Numbered from the stretch's first letter, positions 22,147 to 32,882 are shown. The stretch: DNA of 64,000 nucleotides from Shinisaurus crocodilurus (GCA_021292165.1 CM037876.1:43386575-43450574); one strand, 5' to 3'. The notes: generated by a model not told the origin, from the sequence alone. Numbers and translations are program-made.

Positions 22147-22274
22147 TCCTATGACATGCATTATTACTCCACTATAACATAATTACACCTGAAACTATTT
22201 CACTCACACACACACGATTGATACAAGTATTCTGTTTTGATTATTCTGTTATAACACAGCTGTTTCCAGACAGC

Positions 22275-25200
22275 TGTCCTATCATCATCATCATCAGGCG
22301 ATCACTCGTGACCGAGTAAGATTGTCTTCCGGGATAAAAGGAGGAAATTCTAAAGAAGATTGTGTAGACTCTAGCGATGGGTCCGTAAGTGACTGTGGAG
22401 GCCAATTCTAGATCCACACAGCTTCCCACAGTGAGGACACAGGTTACCAGATAGAAGATGGTCCTGTAAAGGATTCATTTGACGTGCTTTTCGCTTAGCA
22501 CGTTTCTCCCTTTCACCTTGCACTCGGGCTTCTTCAAAGTCCATGGAACCTTTGTGAAAGGCCAACCTCCATTTAGATCGTTCATGGGCCAGAGCTTCCC
22601 AGTTTTCGATGTTTATATTGCATTTTTTTAGATTAGCCTTATGAACATCTTTAAACCTCTTATATTGACCACCGATATTCCGCTTTCCATCCTTGAGTTG
22701 GGAGTAAAGTAACTGCTTTGGGAGGCGGCAGTCAGGCATTCGAACAACATGACCGGTCCACTGAAGTTGGCGTTGAAGGATCATTTTTTCAATGCTAGTA
22801 GTCTTTGCTTCTTCCAGTACACTGACATTTGTTCGCCTATCTTCCCAAGTAATTTGCAGGATTTTCCGGAGGCAACGTTGATGAAACCTTTCAAGGAGGT
22901 GGAAGTGACGTTTATAGATAGTCCATGTTTCGCAGGCATACAATAAAGTTGGTAATACAATGGCTTCATAAACCAGTGTTTTGGTCTTCTTACAAATATC
23001 CCGATCCTCGAACACTCTATGTTTCATTCGAGAAAATGCGGCACTTGCGGAGCTCAGACGATGCTGGATTTCACTGTCGATGTTAGCTGTAACAGAAAGA
23101 TAGCTGCCAAGATAGAGAAAATGATCGACATTTTCCAGTATTGTCCCGCCAAGCTGGATAGATGGCATCACCAAAGGGTTGGCTTGCACTTGCTGATGAA
23201 GCACTTTGGTTTTTTTGATGTTAAGTGAGAGACCAAGTTTTTCGTATGCTTCTGCAAAAGCATTTAGGATAGTTTGGAGATCATCCTCTGAATGTGCGGA
23301 GACCACATTATCATCAGCATACTGAAGTTCCACAACGGAGGTTGTAATTACCTTACTTTTTGCTTTCAGCCTGCTGAGATTAAAAAGCTTTCCATCTGTT
23401 CGATATATAATTCCCACACCGGTGGGAAGTTTCCCCTTGACAAGATGTAAAACCATGGCGATGAAAATGGCAAATAATGTTGGGGCGATAACACATCCCT
23501 GTTTAACACCTGATCCCACTTTAAATGGAGCACCATGAGAGCCGTTGTTGTCCAAAACCGTTGCCGTCATGTTGTCATGGAGAAGTCGCAAGATATTCAC
23601 AAATTTATTGGGGCATCCAATTTTCATAAGGATAGTCCAGAGAGCTGTACGGTCTACAGTATCAAAGGCCTTAGCCAGATCGATAAATGCCATATAAAGG
23701 GGTTGATTTTGCTCCCGGCATTTTTCTTGGAGCTGACGTGCAGTAAAAATCATGTCTACTGTCCCTCTAGAGGGGCGGAAACCATATTGAGTTTCAGGGA
23801 GGATCTCTTCTGAAATAGATAGAAGACGGTTTGCGAGAATCCTAGCAAATATTTTACCTGCGGTTGCTAAGAGAGAAATGCCCCGATAGTTTCCACAGTC
23901 TGTTCTATCACCCTTCTTAAAGAGGGTGATAATTATGGCATCCCTGAAGTCTTCTGGGATCTCTTCTCTTATCCAGATTTTTTCGATGAGTTTATGAAGA
24001 TGTTGTACAAGTTCGGGGCCCCCTTCTTTAAAGATTTCAGCAGGAATCCCATCTGGTCCACTAGCTTTGTTGTTCTTCATTTGATTAATGGCTTTTTTTA
24101 CTTCATCCAAAGTGGGGAGTATTGCAAGTTCCTCTTTAATTTGTTTTTGCGGGATTTGCGAAAAAATCTCATTATCCACCTTAGATTTACGATTTAAAAG
24201 GTCATAATAATGCTCTTTCCAACGCAGTGCAATAGACTCTTTGTCTTTTAAGAGTTTGGTGCCATCTTTTGATTGTAAAGGGTTTGTACCATAGGTTTTT
24301 GGTCCATAAATGGCCCTTGTGGCCTTAAAAAAGCCCCGCGCATCATGGGATTCTGCAAGTTGTTGAATTTCTTCAGCTTTCTTTTTCCACCAAGCGTTCT
24401 TAAGTTCTCTTGTTCTTCTTTGGACCTCAGCCTTTGCGCTAGCGTAGGTTTTTTTCTTGGCAGCGCAGTTAATATCATTTTGCCATATTTGGAAGGCTTT
24501 CCTTTTTTGGTCAATTATATATTTAATCTCATTGTCATTTTCATCAAACCAATCCTGATGTTTCTTAGTTTCATATCCAATAGTTTGTTCACAAGCTGCA
24601 GTAATGGAGGTTTTCAGCTTAGACCAATGGTCCTCAACGTTGTCAGGAGGTTCCCTAGGTAGATGTTCCTTAAGAAGTGATTGAAGACGAGTTTGCTTAA
24701 TAGGATCTTGAAGGACTTGGATGTTCATTTTACGCCTTGGTTTCCTTCCTTGAAGCCTACGTTGGGGAGCAATGTTGATAACCATTGTGGACCGGATTAG
24801 TCGGTGGTCTGTCCAGCAGTCGTCGGCACTCACCATGGCCCTAGTAAGAAGTACATCGCGGCGATCTCTAACACGGACAATTACATAATCCAGAAGATGC
24901 CAGTGCTTTGACCGTGGGTGCTGCCACGATGTTTTAAACTTATTCTTTTGTCGAAAGAGCGTGTTTGTGATAGTGAGATTATGCTCTGCACATATAGACA
25001 AAAGTAAGAGTCCGTTCGGGTTGCTATTACCTACTCCGTCTTTTCCAATAGTTTCTGGCCATAAATCAAAGTCACGCCCGACTCTTGCGTTAAAATCGCC
25101 CAGGAGGATAATTTTATCCTCCTTAGGTATCTCTGACAGGAGAGTGTCCAACTGGCTGTAAAAACTTTCCTTGATGTCATCATCAGCATCTAATGTTGGT

Positions 25201-25340
25201 GCATAAGCGCTCAAAATAGTTACCTGTTGGTTATTGGCGAGCTTTAATCGAAGAGTTATCAGGCGAATCACAGCCAAATGCCATTTGCCTGCTGTTGAGA
25301 TACCTATAAAAACCACATTACAATCAAATGGTCCATCCTG
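22275..25340 (-). mobile_element. RTE-like APE-type LINE, nearly complete, 3' (ATG)n-like tail
   Basis: This retroelement on the minus strand comprises the ORF at 22371-25316, about 100 bp of 3' UTR and a tail of TGATGATGATGATGA (plus strand 22275-22295). A short tandem tail instead of poly(A) fits the RTE group. A second, strongly 5'-truncated copy of the same 3' end is at 50645-50770. The 5' junction lies near 25317-25360, so the first part of the endonuclease domain is lost. No clear target duplication was found. Confidence 0.85.
22371..25316 (-). CDS. LINE ORF2: endonuclease-reverse transcriptase with C-terminal zinc finger, 981 codons
   Basis: A single uninterrupted frame for a non-LTR retrotransposon polyprotein that would nick target DNA and copy its RNA. 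Order of domains: C-terminal part of an AP-like endonuclease (ILLGDFNARVG near residue 75; SKHWHLLDYVI; DDCWTDHRLI); a linker (KHQDWFDEND); reverse transcriptase with KASGPDGIPAEIFK, GISLLATAGKIFARILANRL, QYGFRPSRGTVDM, FIDLAKAFDTVD, GVKQGCVIAPTLFA and the catalytic LQYADDN; then CETWTIYKRH, a GHVVRMPD block and a final CPHCGKLC...HSHLRTHR C2H2-type finger. All RT motifs look intact and no stop interrupts 2.9 kb, so the copy is young. The N-terminal catalytic residues of the endonuclease are missing because of 5' truncation, so it is not autonomous as it stands. Its initial Met is probably fortuitous. Clade: RTE-like is favoured, but I cannot exclude a related APE clade. Confidence 0.85.
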   Translation of the reverse strand: MVFIGISTAGKWHLAVIRLITLRLKLANNQQVTILSAYAPTLDADDDIKESFYSQLDTLLSEIPKEDKIILLGDFNARVGRDFDLWPETIGKDGVGNSNPNGLLLLSICAEHNLTITNTLFRQKNKFKTSWQHPRSKHWHLLDYVIVRVRDRRDVLLTRAMVSADDCWTDHRLIRSTMVINIAPQRRLQGRKPRRKMNIQVLQDPIKQTRLQSLLKEHLPREPPDNVEDHWSKLKTSITAACEQTIGYETKKHQDWFDENDNEIKYIIDQKRKAFQIWQNDINCAAKKKTYASAKAEVQRRTRELKNAWWKKKAEEIQQLAESHDARGFFKATRAIYGPKTYGTNPLQSKDGTKLLKDKESIALRWKEHYYDLLNRKSKVDNEIFSQIPQKQIKEELAILPTLDEVKKAINQMKNNKASGPDGIPAEIFKEGGPELVQHLHKLIEKIWIREEIPEDFRDAIIITLFKKGDRTDCGNYRGISLLATAGKIFARILANRLLSISEEILPETQYGFRPSRGTVDMIFTARQLQEKCREQNQPLYMAFIDLAKAFDTVDRTALWTILMKIGCPNKFVNILRLLHDNMTATVLDNNGSHGAPFKVGSGVKQGCVIAPTLFAIFIAMVLHLVKGKLPTGVGIIYRTDGKLFNLSRLKAKSKVITTSVVELQYADDNVVSAHSEDDLQTILNAFAEAYEKLGLSLNIKKTKVLHQQVQANPLVMPSIQLGGTILENVDHFLYLGSYLSVTANIDSEIQHRLSSASAAFSRMKHRVFEDRDICKKTKTLVYEAIVLPTLLYACETWTIYKRHFHLLERFHQRCLRKILQITWEDRRTNVSVLEEAKTTSIEKMILQRQLQWTGHVVRMPDCRLPKQLLYSQLKDGKRNIGGQYKRFKDVHKANLKKCNINIENWEALAHERSKWRLAFHKGSMDFEEARVQGEREKRAKRKARQMNPLQDHLLSGNLCPHCGKLCGSRIGLHSHLRTHR

Positions 25341-25629
25341 ACCTTTAAAAACTGTTCCCTACTGATGAAAGATTAAAAAAAAATTAAAGGCCAAATAACA
25401 TAATCTGTTAAGTATAATGAGCACAAATAATTTAACCCTATCCTGCTGACTAGGCAGACTTGAAGGATATCATATTCAATGGAGCTGAAAGCAAGAGGTT
25501 CAAGAGAATCACCCTTCTCCATCTCCTGGTTTAGGGTGACCAAGGCAGTAGCAACCTCAAAACTAGACTAGACTAGTGGATCTAAATAATTGGTTTTATC
25601 CAGAAATACTGGAGTTGAGATACCACTAT

Positions 25630-25881
25630 TGTTGTGTTCTTAAGAACAGCTGTTTCTTTAACTAACATAGTTGAAGCAGTGCTTGTTGGGAGATGTAGTA
25701 CTGCTGTATAGGAAACAGGAAGAAGGAGGGAGAAATTCAGGCCTAAGTAGGAGGGAGAAATTCAGGCCCAGTTAAGTTACTGGGTGAGACAGCAACTGCT
25801 ATACACGTATGCTTGTAAAGAATAAAAAATAAACGTTGGCTGTTTCGAATTCTGCTTGCGGCCTAATTGTCTGATACAGCA
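25630..25881 (+). mobile_element. Short solo LTR, 252 bp, TSD ACTAT
   Basis: Begins TGTTGTGTTC and ends GATACAGCA, flanked by ACTAT at 25625-25629 and 25882-25886. AATAAA-type signals (AAGAATAAAAAATAAACG) near 25825 would be the polyadenylation site. An internal direct duplication of AGGAGGGAGAAATTCAGGCC (about 25726-25770) is present. Probably retroviral/LTR-retrotransposon; class unknown. Confidence 0.8.
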
Positions 25882-26067
25882 ACTATAAAGTCCAACATCT
25901 TGCTTTTTTTTTTAAATGGAAGATTTGTTACTGGATAATGGTTGTTAAATTGCAAGAATGGGTTTCTTCAAGAAGGGGTCTCACTACTTCTTCCTTTATA
26001 GCAGTAGGAACTATACCCTCTCTCAAGGAGCCATTGGCTACCTCCAATGTCCACATAGATTGACCCA

Positions 26068-26520
26068 CAGGGCTGGCGCTACCGCTGGGCGAACTAGGCA
26101 GCTGCCTAGGGTGCATGGCTAAAGGGGGCGCAGAAACGCTCCGCTCCTGCCAGCCGACTCTTCCTCGCCACCGCCGGGACTGCTAGGCGACGCGCTGCCC
26201 GCCTGCCGCTTGTGGAGCCCAGATCTGTCGGCAAGGCGGCTGGGCGGGGCAGCCGCGGAGACGCCACTGGCCATGGGCGACAAAGGCACCACCAGGTCAG
26301 TGCAGGGGGATTGCGAGCGGGCTCGGGGTCACGCTCGGCTTGCCTCGGCGGGGGGCGCCTCTTCCCAAGCTAGGCCGGATCAGGAGCGCGCGGGGCGGCA
26401 GCAACCAGAGATGCTGTGCGGAGCCTCCGCGTGGTGGGAATGGTGAGGCTGGCTTGGCAGCGGGGAAAGTGGCTGCCTGGAAACGGGTCCCAGAGGCGTC
26501 GCCACCTCCAGGCCCGCGGA
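26068..26520 (+). mobile_element. hAT MITE with GC-rich core, right end lost
   Basis: Starts CAGGGCTGGCGCTACCGC and continues 'TAGGCAGCTGCCTAGGG', matching the reverse complement of the 8670-9100 element. It also shares the core string GCGACAAAGGCACC. No matching right terminus was found before the Tc1-like sequence, so it is truncated or disrupted there. Confidence 0.7.
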
Positions 26521-26940
26521 GTAATGGTAAGCATGTGGCAAGACTTGAAAGCTACTGTTACCCGACGGTACCTATCCAACCTGACAGAGCTGGAGCAATT
26601 TTGCCAGGATTAAGAATGGGCAAACATTGCAGGATCCAGATCCGCAAAGCTGACAGACTTACCCAAGAAGACTTGCAGCTGTAATTGCTGCTAGAGGTGC
26701 TTCTACCAAGTATTGACTCGGGAGTGAATACTTATGCAACCAACAAATGCTAGTTTGTTTTTGTTTAATTAACTTTTGTGCCACAATAAAAATATTTTGC
26801 ACCTTCACGTTGTTGAGTATCTTGTGTACATCAAGTGGTAACAAAGCCAATTAAATCCATTTCAATTCTAGGTTGTTGTAACACAACAAAATGTGGAAAA
26901 GTCAAAGGAGAGTGAAGACTTCTGCACAGCACTGTAGAAT
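26520..26940 (+). mobile_element. Tc1-like DNA transposon 3' end (decayed transposase C-terminus plus TIR)
   Basis: The plus strand carries a decayed transposase end reading WQDLKATVTRRYLSNLTELE then FCQD, a stop, and a KL-rich remnant. Next is 'GGTGCTTCTACCAAGTATTG' with 'GTGAATACTTATG', then the terminal part 'AACACAACAAAATGTGGAAA' and the end 'GCACTGTA' near 26940. This layout matches the 3' ends of Tc1 elements best known from teleost fish. Frame breaks make it inactive, and the 5' part is missing. Confidence 0.85.
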
Positions 26941-26944
26941 AGGC

Positions 26945-27365
26945 AGAAATTGCTGATGAGGTACTTAACATGCAGCCTGATCATATGCATGTTTACATGG
27001 AAGTTGTTGGTTCCATGGTATTTACTCCCAAATAGGTGTGCATACGATCACGACTGTCAGCACTTAAACTAGCATTCATTTGGTTTGTATACGTGGTAAT
27101 AGTGGCTAGACACAAATAATCACATGTAGAAATATATTGGTTGGGTACAGATTTAGGCATGTGCAACTGAGCTGGTGGAAGCAGACTCCCCTGCCTTGTC
27201 ACTCCTCCTCACAACAGCCCCTCCAGCCTCCCCCACAATTCTATACAGAGGGTCAGAGGATCCTGCTGGATGGAGTAGGCTATGTAGAGGGAAAGTGGGA
27301 GATCCCTAAAAATTGGGTGGAGGCACTTTCCACAAACCCAGTTGCATACACCTAAATCTGGATCC
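26945..27365. other. Intergenic, nothing recognised
   Basis: No gene or confident repeat. A weak copy of the short squamate repeat lies near 27005-27045. Confidence 0.35.
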
Positions 27366-27371
27366 AACTCG

Positions 27372-27668
27372 ATGGCTGGGTTCACACAGCATGACAACCC
27401 AAGATGGGTTGAGTGTGGGTTGTCATTGAACCATGGATTGTTGTTTTGCATGAACCCAGCCGTCATGCTAACAAACCATGGTTTGTTAACCACAAACAAA
27501 CCATGAAGAGGACCCATGGGTCGTTATTGGGTTGTGAACTGTGGGTTGCTTGTGGTTAACAAACCATGGTTTGGTAGCACAGCTGGGTTCACACAACACA
27601 ACCACCATGGTTCAGCAACAACGCACGTTCAACCTTGAGTATGCGTTGTCATGTTGTGTGAACCCAGT
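27372..27668. mobile_element. Inverted-repeat MITE ('CTGGGTTCACACAGCATGAC' family)
   Basis: Outer ends GCTGGGTTCACACAGCATGA and TTGTCATGTTGTGTGAACCC are inverted. The inner dyads AACAAACCATGGTTTGTTAA and repeated 'CAACCCA' motifs are shared with 11705-11998. No coding capacity. Confidence 0.75.
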
Positions 27669-27919
27669 TGTTGTTGTGTTAAAAATGACAGTTAATTAGC
27701 AAACATATTGAATCCTGTTTTGTAGAAATGTTTGGCTGGTAGCAACTTATTCTATTTGGACCCATTACTGTTGGATTTTACCCCATAGCTGTTAGAATTT
27801 ACCCTATTTTAATATCTACTGCATTGAGTTAATTCAAAAAATGTTGCTGTAAAGAACTTGCTGGGATGTGAGTGACTAATTCTCAGGACCCAATTACTTG
27901 AAGGATATCAAGTACCAAC

Positions 27920-28053
27920 CAGGGATGTTGAAGAGTCCTTGGTTTCGAGTCACGACTCACGAGTCCTTGGACCCGAGACTCGAGTCCTTGGTCCAAAATG
28001 GTGACTCAGTCCGACTCACGAGTCGAGTCCTGGAGTCCGAGTCCCCATCCCTG
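27920..28053. mobile_element. Tiny hAT MITE, 134 bp, built of GAGTC/GACTC words, TSD GTACCAAC
   Basis: Ends CAGGGATG / CATCCCTG, flanked by exact 8-bp copies GTACCAAC at 27912-27919 and 28054-28061. The interior consists of about a dozen GAGTC or GACTC pentamers in both orientations around a central 'GGTCCAAAATGGTGACTC'. Confidence 0.9.
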
Positions 28054-28084
28054 GTACCAACTGACCCTTGTTTTAAGATCAGGA

Positions 28085-28300
28085 GAGGAGGCTCTGCTGG
28101 AGGTGCCCATGAGGTGGGTGGCAGCTTCGTGGAGGTGGCTCCCCGATTATGGAACTCATTCCCAAGAGAGAATCAACTTGATGTTTTATTTGTTCTTGAT
28201 TTGTGACTTTGTGTTTTTAGGACTGATTTTAATGCCTTTTTAAAATTGAGACTGATAGCCATTCTGGGCTCTTTCAAGAAGGAGGGTAGAATACAAGTAT
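28085..28300 (+). repeat. LINE 3' end remnant (L2/CR1 group)
   Basis: Reads 'VEVAPRLWNSFPRENQLDVL' followed by a tail with 'ATTGAGACTGATAGCCATTCTGGGCTC...AATACAAG', as in LINE C-termini and 3' UTRs of this group. Degenerate. Confidence 0.45.
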
Positions 28301-28429
28301 GATAGATACAACATTTAATAAGGAGTACCATTATTACATCTACCTCCTAATATTCAGCTCTAGCTTGAGAATCTGTACTCTGTAAGAAAGGCTTGCCCTG
28401 CTTAACACACACCTCATGACAAGTTATAG

Positions 28430-29190
28430 TTTGGTATAGTGTAGTGAATCTTTTAAATAATTTTAATAATTAATAATTTCAATAATTTTTAATGTTTTTA
28501 ATAATTTTTAATGTTTAATAATTTTAGAGTAAATACTTTTGAATCTTCTGATGTAGTGCTCTGCAATTTTCCCCACTGCTCTCCTCTCTAGATTAACAAT
28601 ACTGTTGCTAAATGAAGACATAGTTCTTCATAGTTCCCAAGTTCCCATAGTTCCCATAGTTCCCAAGGTTCTGAGAGATAATTGTAATGGAAGTGTGATT
28701 AGGACTTCGGCCACTGATGTGTACCAAAAGAGCCTTGGAAGTAGCACTACTACATAATGAGCAAACATGCTGTTTATGTAACTGGCTCTTAAGCACTGAA
28801 GCTAAAAACAACCACCACCAATTTAATCTCCTTTAGGTAGCTTTTAGAAGCCTGCATTTTAATGAATTCTGACAACAATCAGCAAATATATGAGGTGATG
28901 TAAATATTTCTACTTAGCAAAATAATGTCCTGCATGGGAGCATAATGTCACATATTAAACTACAATCACTCAAATTCAGGAAAGTATGACTTCCTTTAAA
29001 ATTCCAGTTCAATAATATAAACATTTATTTACACCTGAAAATAAGTTGCATTGGTACTCCATTCTGAATTGAGTGATCTATAAAAACAACACTAACCTAA
29101 GTATTTCCCCATGGATCTGCAGTGGGCTCACTTCTGTTCCTGATTTTCTAGGAAGCTTCACTTGGTTTTTCAAAGTTGGAAATCCCCACT
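28430..29190. other. AT-rich intergenic; minisatellite-like 'CATAGTTCCCAAGTTCC' near 28622-28670
   Basis: Contains an AT-rich tract with repeated TAATAATTTTTAATG (28440-28530) and a short tandem array of TAGTTCCCA units (28622-28670). No gene seen. Confidence 0.5.
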
Positions 29191-29199
29191 TCCGTCTTT

Positions 29200-29444
29200 A
29201 CTTTTATTATTTATTTATTTTATTTATTGATTTATTATTTTTATACCCCGCCTTTTTTCCTGCAAGGAACCCAAGGCGGCTTACATAATCCTCCTCCTCC
29301 TCTCCATTTTATCCTTACAACAACCCTGTGAGGTAGGTTAGGCTGAGAGTCAGCGACTGGCCCAAAGTCATGGCCAAGTGGGGCTAGAACCTGGATCTCC
29401 CAAGTCCCAGTCCAATACTCTCACCACTATGCTACACTGGCTCC
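29200..29444 (-). mobile_element. Sauria SINE, copy 2
   Basis: Minus-strand copy: head GGGAGCCAGTGTAGCATAGT at the high end and middle 'CCTACCTCACAGGGTTGTTG', with tail GGTATAAAAATAATAAATCA extended by an ATTT-rich microsatellite at 29205-29245. Confidence 0.9.
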
Positions 29445-29571
29445 CTTTTGTAGCAAAAGGGAGATCTTCCTTTTGTAGCAAAGCACTGGCACAAGCACAA
29501 TGCTTGCACTGAAGACACGCTAAACCCAGATGGAAGCATGCAAGCCAACGCAAGCTGGGAGAATCTCATTC

Positions 29572-29691
29572 TGTGGAGAAACAAGCCTTTGAGGGTACAC
29601 ACAAACACCTCAGGTGTGAACCGGCTGGGGTGGGGTGTGCATAGTTAGCGTGTAGAGAAAAGAGTTTTTAGGGTTCCTGCATGCATGCAGG

Positions 29692-29724
<33 letters not shown>

Positions 29725-30667
29725 CCTCATGGGTGAGCCAGGTGGGGGCTGGGAGGAAGCAGAAGGTGCATGGAACATGAGGTGGGGCCTGGCATCTAGA
29801 GGTCTGGAGGAGCCAGGCTCAGGGCATTCATATGCAGATAGTTCAAGCCATGACTCACAGTTCCCTTTCCCCTGCCTGGCCAGGTGAAGTTCAAATTCAT
29901 TGGCTGAAGCAAGAAGGTTACAGAAAAGGGGAGGGGGATGAGCTATTTCCCCACGTGTAAGCCTTTGTTCTTGGTCAGTCCTTTTTGGTAGCCTGCCCGG
30001 CATGGCAGCACGCCAGCGAGGGGCCCGAGCCTTTAGGGGGCCCCCCCCTCAGGAACCGACCCCAGGCAGCCTCTGGTGAAATTGGCTGGTTTGAAGGACT
30101 GGTGAAAGCAAGCCTTGTAAGGGTTTACCCATCTTGGACCTTCGGGTAGGTGTGGTAATTCTCTATCGGGCGGCAAGGCTGTGCTGGATCTAACCCTTTG
30201 AAGAAGACACCTTCAGGTAACAGGTGTGTGCTTGAGAGATTTTAAGGAATCAGGTTTTCTTATTTTGCAGCTTTACTGTGTACTAAAGTGTCTCTCTATT
30301 TTGTGTGCTTCTCTTATTTGCCTAATCTTGTTGTACGATGCTACCAGAAATAAACCTTGTCATGGTTTACCCCACATGGGTTTTGTAGTACTCTGTTGGT
30401 TCAGTATCTAAATCCAGGTTACAGAAATAAAGGCGAGTCCCTGAACAGAGATCCAAGTAGGATTGCAGAGACAGCTGAGGCTGGCAATCTGGTACCTTGA
30501 GATCTCTGGGGGTCTTAGTTCCTTTGCCAGCAGGCAAGGGTGGGGTGGTGGCGGGTCAGCCAGCCCCCCCCCTTCCGGGCCACATGGTGGCAAGTGCTGG
30601 GTTTCCTTTTGCAGAGAGGAAAGGGTGGGAGTCTGGCGGGCCAGCCAGCCCCCCCTCTTCCTCCACT
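29572..30667 (+). repeat. 5' LTR of the non-coding LTR element
   Basis: Starts TGTGGAGAAACAAGCC and ends CTTCCTCCACT. The last base is T, where a canonical LTR ends in CA; both LTRs share this. It contains (AC)n at about 29694-29721 and an AATAAA at about 30350 that is AATAGA in the 3' LTR. A second AATAAA near 30425 is kept in both. Confidence 0.93.
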
Positions 30668-30690
30668 TGGTGGCAGCGGTGGGATTCGAA
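30668..30690 (+). other. Primer-binding site, tRNA-Leu type
   Basis: The 23 bases immediately after the 5' LTR begin TGGTGGCAGCGGTGGGAT and continue TCGAA. Their complement ends ...CCCACCGCTGCCACCA, which is the acceptor stem, T-arm edge and CCA of a vertebrate leucine tRNA as I recall it. Confidence 0.85.
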
Positions 30691-32882
30691 GCTGAACCAC
30701 AGAGTGTGTGCACGTGGGCAAATGAGAGAAATTTGAGACTTTAGTACATAGTAGAGGGTTTGTTATTTTTTAGAAAAACATTCAGATTGCTGGAAGGGGC
30801 TACCCCAGTCTGGGGAGCCTAGGAGCCCAGCAGAGAGCGTTGAAGGCAAGAAATCTCAACTGTGGAGTGAGTAAGCAGAGAAAGCAAAACTCCAAAAAGT
30901 TCCAGAACAGCTTGTGTGCCCAGCAAGTGAGCAGAAGGCAGCAAGTGTGTGATCCAAGAGAACCAGGACTGGAGGGGCCCTTGGCAGAGGGCTAGAAGCA
31001 AAGAAAAAGTGTGTGTGTGCGTGTCCCAGAGGCTGGGAGCAGCGGTTGCCAGTGAGAAGCAAGGATCCTACCCATCCAGTGCAAAAAGCGGGTGAGCAGA
31101 TGGCGGCTGTGTGATCCCAAAGTTTGGGGGCTGGGAGAGCCCGGGAAGAGAAGAAGAAGATAGTGTGTGCGTGCGCACGTGTTCCAGGAGGAGGGAGAAG
31201 ACCAGAAAAACCTCTCCTAAGAGAATGGTGAGCAAAACGTTGAGTTTTGGGACAGCGTTTGATGAGTAATTTTAGTTGTGCTGTGTGCCCCAGAAGAGTC
31301 AGACTTTGGTGGGGGGGAGGGCACAGTCCTGCCCTACATCTCTCCCACGGGAGAAGGACTCAAGATTTTGAACTTAAGACTGTCCATTTGCTCTTGGGGG
31401 GGGCATGGTGAATGGCTAGGCTGGGCAGCAGCAAGCAGAGGGGGGCCTGGACATCAGAAAAACCCCCCCGAAAAAAGAGACTTTGTCCTGTGCTGCAAGA
31501 AGCGGGCAGAGAATCAGCAGAAGAAAAAGGAATCCCCCCCAAAAAAAACATTTTCTGCTGCCACTTGGAAAACAGCGGACTCTGACTTGTTCCTCGGAGG
31601 GGGAGGGGGGACAGGTGATTCAAGTTGTCTTTGTATTGTTACTGGGCGGGCGATCCCAGTGTGGGCGGCGGAGAGAGAAGGGGATCTCCCTCCTAGCTGA
31701 CAGAAGCCCGGACAGAAAGATTTTTTTCTTCAAGTGTCTCCCGAGAAGAAAAGAAGACATTGGTGGTTAATTGTGATTAAAGCAAATGAAAACTGTTGAG
31801 TTGTTCCTCGAAGGGAGGGGGGATGATCCGTGATCCAAATGTAATTGTGTTATCTAGATTGTTGCTAAGGGGCCCAAGGGCCAAGTGCTCCCAGTGTAAA
31901 CAGCTGAACTATTGTGTGGTCTTGTGTCATGTTTCAATTTGAAAATGAAGATGATGAAAAATTTTGAATGTAAAAGGTCTCAAGAGGCCAGGGAACTTAG
32001 AGGCGGGAAAGCCCTCTAGTGGCCGAAAGCAAGATTGCCAGACTGTGTGTTCTCAGTTTCTTAGGAAACTGAGTAGAGCCTCCAAAGCTAAGCATTCAAT
32101 GCTGAGGGAAAGTCATCCCGCGCAAGCTTGGGTGGTGGGCAAAAAGAGCCAAGCCCAAGAGGCTGGAAGATGGTCAAGCTGTGTGTTTTAGAAAATGCAA
32201 ACCTTTGGGAAAAGGGGTGGTGGTGGGAAGCCATCCCATTCGGGTCATTGTGTGGAAAGTGCCAACTGCAAACCTTTGGAAAGGGGAGTAGGCATTCACG
32301 TCCTTGGGTGGTGGGAGGCCATCCCATCAAGTCTTTGGAGGGGGGGTGATGGTATTCAGGTTGTTGAGAGTGGTAGGGGCGAATTGAAGAGTCACATTTC
32401 AGTCAGCAGTCTGCCCCCTACAGGCTGTGGGAGAAACAGCAACCCTAAAAAAGTTTTTGTTTTTTTTTTGTTTTTTTTTAGACAAGAGTGCCAGACAAGC
32501 AACAAAGGGTTGAGGGTTCTCATTTGAATTGTAATTGATATTTCTTGGGTATGCAAACCTGTAAACTTCTGATTTGTTTGTGTTTTGCTGTTTGAAGAAC
32601 TTTAGCAAACCTGTAAACTTCTGATTGATAGTTATTGATTGTGTTTTGCTGTTTTGATGTGTAAAGAGATTTAAGAATTAAGATGTTAAAGCTGTGTTAA
32701 GACTATAGTTAAGGTGTTTGATGTTTGATGCTTTTTGTTCTGTTCTGTTTTTATCTGTGTGTGAAAGAGAAGAGGTGCCTAGTGGTAGGAGGCTAGCGCA
32801 AGCTCGTTTCTCTGTGTTTTTTGTTAGTATAGATGAAAGGAGAGGGTTAGCCCCTCTTTTCATCTTTTCCCAAAGGAAAGGG
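30691..32882 (+). other. Internal region of the LTR element, no gag/pol
   Basis: Purine-rich sequence with only short frames (longest about 140 codons at 31278-31700, low-complexity and unlike retroviral proteins). It carries local direct repeats, such as CAAACCTGTAAACTTCTGAT at about 32546 and 32609 and a 'GCAAACCTTTGG...GCCATCCCAT' unit near 32197-32330. The polypurine tract AAAGGAAAGGG occupies 32872-32882. Confidence 0.8.

Noticed and set aside
29668..30003. Pair of ORFs repeated at 29.7 and 33.0 kb as a duplicated gene
   Set aside because: They are the same frame in the two LTRs; the CVCVCV part is the AC microsatellite.
31278..31700. 140-codon ORF inside the LTR element as a possible gag
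   Set aside because: Low complexity, no major homology region, zinc knuckle or protease motif.
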